DNA of 64,000 nucleotides, taken from the NCBI GenBank assembly GCA_036320915.1, contig JAXBDG010000002.1:372001-436000 (forward strand), written 5' to 3'. This DNA is from Linnemannia elongata. Taxonomy: Eukaryota > Mortierellomycota > Mortierellomycetes > Mortierellales > Mortierellaceae. Below the pieces are notes generated by a model. The model made no database searches. It was not told the origin of the DNA and saw only the letters and a program-made list of their open reading frames with translations. Made by a program: the position numbers and the translations under genes. This document shows positions 35,101 to 45,258 of this stretch, piece after piece. Positions within the stretch are counted from its first letter, which is position 1, and every line of letters begins with the position of its first letter.

Positions 35101-35746
35101 TATCAACGGCAACGACGATGAATACGAGCATGGCCGTTGGAGCGATCAGGACAGCGACAGCGAGAACAAATTCGCTACCTCTTTTCTCGTCAACAAAAAC
35201 GCCAACAATCAAAAAACCAAAAACAAGGGCAAGGTCTTACAACCCAGGACGCCTAACGATAACGAAGATGATGATCGACATGATGATGATAACGACGAGT
35301 TGGAGGATATCAACCTGAGCGACGACGACGACGACGATGATGATGATGGCAATGCAACTGTTGCTCGACAGTGGGGACTCCAAACCCACCATGACATGAG
35401 GGCGACAATTGCGGAGACGACCATTATTGCTGAGGAAGAGGAGGACACGGAAGGAGGACTAGGAGGTCAACAGTTGGAGGCGGAAGAAATTGACTGGGCC
35501 AAGGAAGAGCGACGTCGTTCCTCTTCGCTCATCTATACCCAACAGCAGCAGCAGCAACCACCTTCCGCAACAGCTACAACAACAACCTCGGATTCACGCG
35601 ACGGCACACTCCGCCGTCGCGTCAGCCGCGGCCGCAGGCACCATCAACTCTCCCTCTCAACCGCCTCCCTCTCAGCCTCAGCCTCTGCAACATCGCTCCT
35701 CTCTTCCGCCTCCTCATCCTACTCCTCCGCCGAGGAGCCCGAATGA
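27394..35746 (+). CDS. sepH: Cdc7/sepH/MAP3K-epsilon family septation kinase with ARM-like C-terminal region
   Basis: Eighteen exons: 27394-27426, 27585-27716, 27951-27980, 28121-28185, 28419-28672, 28821-28872, 29134-29260, 29425-29671, 29866-30386, 30488-30713, 30806-30873, 30961-31030, 31131-31261, 31360-31494, 31592-32069, 32176-32342, 32442-32734 and 32839-35746, giving 1,978 residues. The kinase domain (about 12-300) has [13 protein letters not shown] (K39), [10 protein letters not shown] (D132), DFG (D150) and [10 protein letters not shown], closest to plant MAP3K-epsilon and fungal Cdc7/Cdc15. [11 protein letters not shown] and [11 protein letters not shown], typical of the family, precede helical repeats up to about residue 1090. 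An acidic, Ser-rich tail follows. These kinases act in the septation initiation or mitotic exit network. Exon 1 is 33 bases and rests on [11 protein letters not shown] joining MLGNCIGKG; starting at 27585 is an alternative. The frame stays open beyond the stop (see findings). Confidence 0.87.
32098..32125 (+). repeat. T28 tract in kinase intron followed by GCAG
   Basis: Twenty-eight T residues and then GCAG look like an ideal 3' splice site. Using it would give a stop codon six codons later, so the model uses AG at 32175. Confidence 0.8.
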
Positions 35747-36566
35747 CAATCAGAGCGGATACGGATGGAACGGTTAGAACTCTTGGACCCAGATGTGGAC
35801 GAGGACGAGAAGCGTCGAAGGATTCGACAGGGTGGCGGTCGACGGCGACAAAGGCAGAGGACGACCAGTAGTAGTGGTAGCGGGGGGGGGAGCCATGGTA
35901 GTGGAGGAAGCAGTAGCTCTGTGGCTCGCAACTCCACCAGTTTCCATACTCTTGCCAAGGAGATAGATCGGTGTAGTAACTGCATCATCTCTTGAGTCGA
36001 GGGGCGGCCGTCTGTTGATAGAAAGGTCCAAAATTCTGATTGTTCAGTTCGTATTTCGCGCATAAATAGACAAACTTGAAGAGACAAAATAGCTTGTTTC
36101 GTTGTCCGTCGCACCCTTGACGGGCGTTTCGTTTCATTATTAAAGATACACACAACGTAGATCAAGAAACATTTATCGTTGACGCGCTCTGGGTTTGGCA
36201 TTTGTTCATTGCACATTCACACTGTAATAAAGCCATTCCTTATTGGCCAAAGCATGAAGCTCGACATGTTTTGGTTAAAGGGACATGGCAACTTAATTAG
36301 ATCCTCCAGCTGCGATCGAGTACTGTACACTTTTTTTTTTTTTTGTCCTTGGGTCATCGTAACAAGTTTTGGTCTGCGTCGGTTAGATAAAGAACTAGTG
36401 TATGCTTTTTATTCTATCTCAAAAGAGAAACAATCTACTCGCGAAAGCTAGATGCCTGATCCAGCTTCCGAGTTCTTCGAAACGACTTTGATAACCGACA
36501 TTAAGTAAAATAAAACGACCATCCATAAAACGCGTTGCGCCCACAATCCACCTTTTCTTCCTTTCC
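35747..36566. other. convergent intergenic: in-frame extension of the kinase ORF and SEC24 3' flank
   Basis: The first 250 bases (35747-35996) continue the kinase reading frame after its TGA for another 82 sense codons with protein-like composition. From about 36000 the sequence is AT-rich with no gene; a T16 run lies at about 36330. Confidence 0.5.
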
Positions 36567-39500
36567 TTAAAACGATCCACTGTTGACCTATAAAGCAAAA
36601 AAAAGAAAGTAAGGCGCGTTAACTACGGATTCAAAAAGAAAGTTATCATAGTCATGTCACTCAAATATAAAAAAAAAATGGTTGAATATATTACCTTGTC
36701 CTTGAGGTGGCCAAGGTATTGGTGGTAGCTCATGACGGGCTCGGCACGGTCCTCGATCAAGTGGCTCAGGAACCAGAGACGGAGCGCTGGGTCGCCGTCT
36801 TCCTTGATCACATAGAGCTGTGGGTAATACGAAGATCTGCGCATCTCCCGGGTCTTTGCCACAATCAAGTTCACACGCTGGTTGAAATCTGTCTCCAATG
36901 AAGGCAGCGTCGTCTAGAATATCGAGAATGGAACATAAGAATAGGTCAGCAATGAGCGGCGTCGTCAATAAAGTTCCGTAGTTGCGTGCCCTACGAGTTC
37001 AATATTTACCTTGCCGCCACGAATGCTTTCATAGTTGGGGACGCCAAAGAGATCGAGGCACAACTGAGGGACGGCATCACGACCGATCCACAAGAAAATA
37101 TTCTGCGAGTCCTCCAGCATGAACAGTCCTCCGCGCTCAAGACGTTCGCTGCTCAAGTTCATTGCCATGGGCATCTCAATGCCACTCTGGCCAATCGTGC
37201 CACAGTTTTCGGGCATGTTATGAAGTGAATAGAACTTGGGGTGGATATAGGGGATCAAGCATTGCGAGGGCAAAGTTGAGAACAAGTGCATAGCGTACGA
37301 CCGAAGATCTGAAGGAATCTGAGAGCCTCCACGAAGAGCAACCTAGTCAAGTGGAAATGAAAACACGAATGTGAGAACGTAGTTTACATACACTCGAAAA
37401 ACGATCACGGTGGATAGAGGTATTATACGTACATGCTTCAGCATTCCCAAGGTTAAGAGAGGCAAGAGCTTGAGGTTGTCGCAGATCTGAAGATTGGGTG
37501 TGGCTCCAGAAGACGAGGCAGTCATATGGGTCTTGTACACGCCCAAGATATCCACGCACTTGTTAGTCAATGCGTCGCGGGCATCGTCCAGCTTGGAGTT
37601 CATACCGCGCTCGACAGCCTTGTTCGCCAACAATGTGGCAATAGCAACCTGATCTGCCGACAAGTACACATCCGACAAGCTGGTGGTGACAGGAATAGCC
37701 AACGTCAACACACGAATTCGGCGCTCGCCTATAGGTAGAGGTAACAAAAATAGTGGATATGCGTTAGTATGGGTGTATAAGCTCAATATTCAAACAAGGA
37801 GAACATATCCTGCGATGAATGGCAAAGAGTCTCACCAGAAGACGAAGTGTGCAAAAGAGCGGTCTGAAAGCAGACGATCGGGATGTGAATGTTGTCCTCA
37901 TAGCTGACCTCAATGGAGTAGGATTGGTCGCGAGGGACGTTGGGCAACGACAGCAAATCGGTCGAGCGAACGAAAAAGTTTCCGTAAAAGGCCGACATCC
38001 TGAGTCCTTTTGATGCACGAACTCTCATCACAGCCTCCAACGCAATCCTCTGCGAAACGAATTCTGCCAACTCGTGAGCAAACTTGAGCGCATCCTCCGA
38101 CTTTGCTGCTGTGAATGCTGGGTAGAAAAATGTGTTTCCTCCAGTGAAGCGAGGAAGGCAGCCTATGATGGATATTTGAAAGTAGTAAGGTTAGGTTAAG
38201 ACATCAATATGAACTCGATGTAAAAAAAAGGATAAAATGACAATACTTACTGAGGGTGGCAACGTCCGAGTACTGGGATCCAAAGAGGAACATGTCCACG
38301 CAGACTTGAGACTTTGAACAGTCGATGGCCAGAGTCTTATAGAAAGAGTTTGCAGACTGCAACAAAGTCGACTCCTTGGATGTACCAAGCAACTTGGGGT
38401 CTTCTCTCATCTTGAGAGCTCCAGCCTCAAGGTTGGGCAAGCTGGCTTGCAAGCACAAGATCTTGCCTCCAATGGGCGAAACAAGCTTATAGGCCGACTG
38501 CAGTGCTGGTCCCAGTGCATTGCCGACGTTCTGAGTGTCCTTGAACATCTCGTTCATCCTGTTCAAAAGTGCCTCCAGAGTAGGGCGACACTCGCTCAAG
38601 TTGCACAACAAATCCTCGGGCTGGGGCAAGAAGGGGTCCTCCAGATCCGAAACTACCAACATCTTGGGCTCGCCCGACTCGTTCTACAAACGCAAACGAA
38701 ATACTGATGGTTAATGTATGTTCTTGAGATACGGCAGTCGAAAAAATAAAATGCAATGAGAGTATCAATTCTTACGTTGAGGTTGTAAAAGTGGATGGAG
38801 CTGTCGACAGTAATGATACCAATCTTGGTACGGCCCTCATCGTTGGGAATGCGGTCCAATGATTCTAGTATAGTGGTGGCAGCTGTTGCAACCATACCGC
38901 ACTGGATAGCAGGGTACGAGACGTCAATGACGAACAAGTAGACGAGGGGTTGAGGGGGTCGGACCATGTACTCTGTAGGCGCAATGTACTCGACGACTGC
39001 ATGGTTCAATTCCTTGCGCTGCCATCGGTCAACAGGTTGCTGAGTCTGAGAGTCGTAATCGAATGATGAAGGAACTATAGCCATCCAAAGACAACGTGTT
39101 TTTTTTCAATTAGGACACAAATAGGTCGCCCGGACGTCATGCACGGTCATTTCACAAACCCAAGCCCAATGCGCAATTAATTAAATCCAGTGTTCACTTG
39201 CCTTCGTTCAGGGTAAAGCACATATTACACTTCCAGCGCTGTCCGCCCTCAACAAACTTGACAAAAGGGTTGATATAGGTTCTGCAGCGACGGCAGCGCG
39301 CAATGATGGCGTCGGTCACAACAGGCACAGGTTCCTATGAGCGAGAATGAAAATTGATTAGAGAGGCGTTCGGCACAAGTAAGGAAAGATCGTAGTGTGT
39401 TTCGATGGTAAAAGTCAGTCTTACATCGCCCTCCTTGACACTGCGGTAGGGAGTAATAACAAGACCGAACGGAAGACGCGACTTCTTCAAAAGATTGGCA

Positions 39501-41083
39501 TCGTTGGGAATGGCATTCAATGTTGATCGCTTGTACGATGGGTCGCAGTTGGCGTGAGGGGACTGACTGATCGACGACTAAGAATGATAAAAGAGCAAAA
39601 CCCCAGATATTAGCTGCTGATCCCAAGATAGTACTGTGCCGGCGTGTACCAATGTTGTTGGCCATGTCCTGTTAGACCCACTTACGTTGGCGGGGAGGTT
39701 GATGGTAGGAGGAGGAGTTTCAAGATCGAGAACCTTGGGGGCGACACCCATCAAGGCAACAGTCGAAAGCTACAATATGCAATTGGATCAGAAGTAGAAT
39801 AAGTCAGTCCTGGTGTCGTTGCGGGATACTCTAATGCAAGTCAGTGAGCATTCGTTCTTTAAAGTTGATCTCCCACTTACCGAAGCGCCACCTTGAGCGT
39901 TGTTAAATCCATAGCCAGATCCGACATTCATGCCTCCCATCTGGTTGGTGAGCTGGTTCATGTTGGGCTGAAGAGGCTGTCCTACAAGAGGCTGAAGTCC
40001 CTGCTGGTAGGCAGGCACGGACTGGCCAAAGTTGGGACCTGGCTTCTCTCCAGGAACAAAGAACTGGGATCCTTGCTGTTGACCACCTGGAGGCATCTGG
40101 TTTCCGCCAAAGCCTTGAGCAGCAGGAATTCCAGGAACAGGGGCAGGCTGAAATCCTCCATTGAGTCCGTTGTCGAATGCTGGGGGTGCGGCTTCCTGGA
40201 AAGAGTCGGACTGAGTTGTTGGGTACATGCGCTTTGGCTTGTGAGATCCTCCGGCAACAGGTGTAGGTGGGCCAAGTGCTGGAACTCCAGGATCCTGGAA
40301 TTGAGGAGGCTGCTGCTGGTGTGGCTGTTGATGCTGCTGATGCTGTTGCTGATGCTGGAGTGGTGGTTGAGATGGGTGCTGTTGCTGCTGCTGGAATGGC
40401 ATCTTTGGTGTAGGAGGCTGACTTTGGTTCTGTCCAGGATGACCCATTGATCCATTGGGTGGTGGTCCTCCGGCGTTGTATCCCATTGGGTTCATTGCAG
40501 GAGAGCCTGGAGTAGTGTTTTGTCCCTGACCCATGAACTGCTGTGGAGGAGGTCTTGCCTGGATCTGGGGCGATTGGAAAGGCCTGGGCATACCAGGCGA
40601 TCCAGGCTGGACCATAGCAGGACGCATCATAGGTGAAGGAGCGCGCTGGACGCCTCCAAGTGGAGGAGGTCTCTGAAGTGGAGAACCGTTCTGCATCTGG
40701 CCTCCCATTGGCATGGGTGGGCGCTGGATCGAGGGTGATGGTGGTAAGGACGCGCCGCCAGCAGAAGGTCTTCTGATTTGTTGCTGGTTCATAGGGTGGT
40801 TGGGATCCTGAGGATGAGGAGGACGAGGTCCAGGCCCATTCATGACGGGTCTAGGAGCAAAGTTCTGACCAGGATGGCCTGCGTTGGCGGGGGGTCTGTA
40901 GCCCATGGGTGGTGCCCCTCCTGGGGGTCCGCCTTGCTGTCCTGGAGTACCTGGCCTTGAAGGGTACTGCTGCTGCTGTTGCTGGCCTGGGTGTTGTTGC
41001 TGGGGTCTGAATCCTTGTCCTGGATGGGGCGCCTGAGCTGGAGCAGGTCGCATGGTGGGGGTTGAGGGTTGAGAGTATGCCAT
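36567..41083 (-). CDS. SEC24: COPII coat cargo-binding subunit SEC24
   Basis: Exons read 41083-39881, 39769-39686, 39577-39425, 39334-39202, 39074-38776, 38683-38251, 38162-37836, 37728-37433, 37342-37010, 36913-36695 and 36587-36567, giving 1,166 residues. The first 400 residues are Pro/Gln/Gly-rich, as in other SEC24 N-termini. A zinc finger ([20 protein letters not shown] with WKCNMC) follows. Then come the trunk ([40 protein letters not shown] with [14 protein letters not shown]), the beta and helical parts ([21 protein letters not shown], then [20 protein letters not shown]) and a gelsolin-like end ([20 protein letters not shown], then DKVNSGSF). SEC24 selects cargo at ER exit sites with SEC23. 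Intron 4 needs a GC donor (GAAG then GCAAGT) to give the conserved [10 protein letters not shown]. The last exon codes for only six residues. Identification is firm. Confidence 0.93.
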
Positions 41084-42727
41084 TGTCGTGAATCTCTAAG
41101 ACGGTCTAAAGAAGGATGATGAGACGACAACAACAACGACGACAAAGCGAGATGATGACGATTTTGCGACGGTGAGAAAAGTCAAAAAAAGTGAGAAGAA
41201 AAGAGACAGAAATCGAGGAATAGAAAAAGAAAGGAGGATGAGGAGGGAAGATGAGAAGAAAGAAGGGGCGAGGTAAGGGATCAAAAGGGGCAAGAACGAT
41301 GAAGAAGAAGAAGAGAAGAAAGGAGGGAACAAAAGGTACGAAATACGTAGAGTAGTTAGTACTTCAGTCAGGAAGACAGGGATCAGGTTTGCGTTAAAAA
41401 AGGATGTCGCCTTTTCTTTAGAGTGCTGCCTGTCATGCGCGACACTTGTTTCCAGTCCCCTCGCACAAAAGACAAGTAAGTAGAGGGTGCATCATCCTCA
41501 AGGTCATCCTTCATCCATCATTCTTACTTACAAGGGTAGGGTGTGGGAGTGTGTTAACTGATCCGAGGCAAGTACAGACTCAGCACAGAATAAAAGGTAG
41601 AGTGGAGTGGAATGGAAATAGAAAAGGTTGGGAGAATAAAGAGGCGTACTGGAGCTGGCTCTTTTCCTGTTGTTGGGTTGCTGTTTCCTCTGGGAATATG
41701 AAGGTATGGGGTTGAAGGGTGAAAGTGTCGAGGATTTGACCAGAGTGAAGGTAACAGAGAAAGGCGAGGTTGAAGAGGAGAAGACAGAAGAGAGAAAAAG
41801 GATATGGAGGAGAGAGTGAAAGGGGAGTAAATGCAAAGCGCAAGAAGAATGAAGACACACACCAACCAAAATTGACAGAAATGTGGCCTTCGGATGATTG
41901 GACAGCAGACGCGTTGGCGCCACGTAGTAATATCTACACGTGACATACTCCTCTTGACACGATACAATTTTCTATCGACCCTTCTTCAAGGGAAAGGCAT
42001 CGAGGAATGACCTCGTTAGTGCACGTATAATAGACTTCACACCTCTTGCCCACGGCGAGTCGGATGAGTGTTGTCTGGAAAAACTTTGACCTACAGCAAT
42101 TGCTTTTGCTCCCCTGCTTTTGGTCGGTCTGCCTCTGCCTGTCTTGGTAGCAAGGTTGTTCTAACCTGTGCCCAACGAGCCTCCTTCCTCCTCATTGGAT
42201 TGTTCAATCTTCACCAAGGACATGCTGGGACCCACTGACTCCGAATCTTGGGTATCCTCCTTAGCGACTCAGGTCATCGCCAGGTTGCTCCTCCTATTTG
42301 ACCGGTAATAATGACTCGTCGGATGAGGTGGTATCGTGCGCTAATCAATCCTGGCGTTGGCTTCTATGTCGAAAACAATAAACAACAACAGCAGGAAAAG
42401 TAGTTAAGATCTATCTTGAGGACTAACACTGTGCTTTTTACCGTTTTTAAACATAAAACACCATTCTTGCCTCCTTGTTAGCAATAGGCAAAGAAAGAGT
42501 ATAAATGCGCAAAGGCCAACAAAGGTATTGTTAACAATACTTGGTGGCCACAGTTACAAAGGCAAGGAAACTATACGAAAACACAAAGCTGTCCCTTCCT
42601 TGATAGCAGCCTTCATAGGTTCGTCGATTGTGCTTTCATCAGGCTTGTAGACTGACAGGATAGTCTGCCTCTAAACCGATGGAGCAATGTGGCCAGGAGG
42701 CCGTTTCTTCCTCGTCCTGAACGTCTC

Positions 42728-43061
42728 TTATGGATGTATGCGAATAAATGGACGAGTGCCAAAGGAGTCTACACAAGCGTTATTCCCATCAAAATTGGTG
42801 GCAAAACCGCGTTGCACACCTCCATCATAGTGCAATAGGACGGCAGGGAGGCAGTCCTTGCCTCTTACAAAGTCACAAAAACCCTGGAACTCTTGCAGGA
42901 AGGAGGAAGGCAAGCTTTCTTGGCCTTCTTTATGGTGGAGGTTGCCTCGATGGAAAATATTGGTGGTTGAGAGGGCAATGAGTCCTAGAATGAAGAGTTG
43001 ATTGCGACCAAGGCTTCGAGTTTGAAGAACGCATCTGGCAGTGCTGCCGTTATTGGTATAT
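42728..43061 (-). other. unassigned open frame, possible remnant or last exon of a small secreted protein
   Basis: A stop-free minus-strand frame runs into TAA at 42728. It reads ...RNQLFILGLIALSTTNIF (hydrophobic, signal-like) and later FCDFVRGKDCLPAVLLHYDG and NNACVDSFGTRPFIRIHP. There is no ATG within the visible frame, so an upstream exon would be needed. An acceptor-like CTATAG lies near 43070. I recognise no family. It may be real, degenerate or chance. Confidence 0.2.
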
Positions 43062-45004
43062 GTTGTTCTATAGCTTTAAGAGTCTCTTGTGTCAGTTGTA
43101 ACGAAGAACTCGAGGATGAAGCATATGGAGTAGCAGCAAACCCCGATCCTGATCCTGCGCCTACGTCTCCCTGTATATATTTGTCCGAGACTTGAAGCAG
43201 TCATCCGAGATGCCTTTTGTTTCCACAGGAGCAGTTGGAGACCTACGGGTCGTGACAATTGAGCACAGGTTAGTGTGTATCATAATCATAATGCATGCAG
43301 AAGAAGACAAAAAAATAAGAGACTCGGACGTCATGCTCATGCTCACTCTGCCCACAGTACAGGCCAGTAGTGTTGTACATTACTATGAACAAGAAGTAGG
43401 CTATTGCCGTTGACGCCTCCTCGCCCAAGCTTTAGTCTCGTCGTCGGACTCTATTCCACAAGCGGCGTTGGTGGATCTTGGAAGGAGTATTCTCAGGTTA
43501 GCCATTTGGATGTCGGATTATCGAGCGAAAAGACAGGAAGGAGGCAAAGGTTCCTAGCTGTTCTGATCGAAGAGGAAAAGCCAAGTTCTGGTGGCAAAGA
43601 AAAGTCTATTTTGCGCTGCAATGATTTTCGCTGTTGTTGGGCTCACTCTTGCTTAGTTGCACAGGTAGAGGTGGCCAATTATGCACAACCTAGAAAAGAC
43701 ATACACAGCGTTGTCTACAGTTCCTGGGATAAGGTAATGTTCGCAAAGAACAAAAGACATAAGAACGCACAAGCCCAAAGGGTACTCGTGGGCGCATTTA
43801 TCAATTGAAGCATGACACCACGGCCTTTTAATTATGCTGACAGTTGCACACCCTGCCCAACTCTCTGTCTCTCTTTCGCTTGGGCCTTTTTTTTTTTTTT
43901 TTTTTTTTTTTTGTTTCTTTTATTTTTGCCGCCTTGTCTGTCAGACAATCGGCAACATACAGCCAGAGAGAAAAAGGGGAAATAAAGCAAGGGCCACTGC
44001 CCTAATTGTATGTAGACCACGAGGTGCACCCTGTTTACAATGTCCACATCTCTGTCCCGTGTTTCCCTTCCCTACCCCTTGTCTCTTCATTTTTAAAAAG
44101 CTGTTTGTCATCCTCTTGGGAGGTGCTATTCTTGTCAATATGCCATCGTTTTTTTTTATTCGCGTGAGGTGGGGTGGGTGGGGATAGAAGACGAGAGCAA
44201 AACAAGAAAGAGAGAGAGAGAGAGAGAGAGAGAAAGGGAGAGAGGGCTAAAGGGAAGGAGATAGATCTACAGCCAGGTGACCATCCTCTCTCTCTCTCCC
44301 TTTCGCAAATTAGCTAGCATGCTCTTATGTCAACCTCCCTTTCGCTCTTCCTCAAAAAGGTTCGATCTCTTTCCGCAGACGCCGATGAGTAAGTGTGCAT
44401 CTGAGGTGAGGTAAGAGGAGAGCAAACGAGTTAATAACGGCTAAACGATAAAAAAGAGCTGAGGGGGGAGTATGGATGTCGGTGGTAGTGGATTGAGATA
44501 TGATGGCAGCAGAGGGTGGACAGAAGGCACAAAAATAAGGGGACGGCAGCTAGAAACGAGGATAAGAGTGAAGTTGTTGAAAGGGGAAAGAGAGAGAGAG
44601 ATAGAGAGAGGGAGAAAGAGGCTACCTACCGGGTACTTTTCAGTCGATACATCCTTGGAGAGAGAGAGAGAGAGTATTGCGCCAAGTGTTAAAAAGAAAC
44701 AAGACATGTAAGTATGTATGCAATCGAGACAAGAGTGACCATGGGGTCACCCTCCTCTCACCTTCACCTCTTTACTCTCTCTCTCTTCTTTATCGGCATC
44801 AATCATCCATCTCTCTCTCTAATCAGCCTCTTATTCTCCTCGGTCCTTTTTCTTCCCTTCACTCTTATCCGCTGTTGTTTCTTCGTTTCGTTTCCTCTCT
44901 CTCTTTTTTTTTTGTTCATTCTCTTCTCTCACACGCACCCTTCTTTCACGTTTTCCCCCTTTTCCTTCACTTCTCCCTCCCACCTCCCGTTCCTTCCTAC
45001 CTCT

Positions 45005-45062
45005 GCTACCTTCCTTCCTTCCTTCCTTCCCTCCTTCCCTCCTTCTTTCCTCCCTCCTTCTC
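45005..45062 (+). repeat. CTTC/CCTT simple repeat in leader of the RING gene
   Basis: Tandem CCTT units grade into CCCTCCTT, inside a nearly pure pyrimidine leader that extends to about 45180. Confidence 0.7.
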
Positions 45063-45258
45063 TCTCTCTCTCTTCACTCACTCACTTGCTCTTTTACTTT
45101 TATTCATTCCATTCCTTTCTTCTGTTCATTCATTTCCCACACACTTACTCTTTTATTCTCTTTCTCTCTCTCTGTCTCTCCCTCTCGCCTTGTACATTAA
45201 CTCCTACTCTACGAATAAAACGACATATCATACAATATAACGACACCGACATAACACC

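Larger units (their letters stand above)
41084..45258. other. long intergenic stretch; possible degenerate gene remnants, no supported gene
   Basis: From 41084 to about 41340, and again at about 41580-41830, the transcript-sense (minus) strand is CT-rich, probably the SEC24 leader. A CACGTG lies at 41937-41942 and an ATTGG at about 41897. Between 42.3 and 43.8 kb the base composition looks more gene-like, with several short unbiased open frames on both strands but no recognisable domain. From 43.8 kb there are T26 (about 43887-43912) and (GA)n runs. The CT-rich leader of the RING gene starts at about 44740. Confidence 0.45.

Noticed and set aside
35765..35995. Independent small gene after the kinase
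   Set aside because: It is in exactly the kinase frame and has no promoter or leader of its own. It is better treated as an extension or readthrough question.
43404..43808. 134-codon plus-strand open frame
   Set aside because: No recognisable domain, no leader, and splice-like sites interrupt it. It is kept only as part of the unexplained 42.3-43.8 kb stretch.
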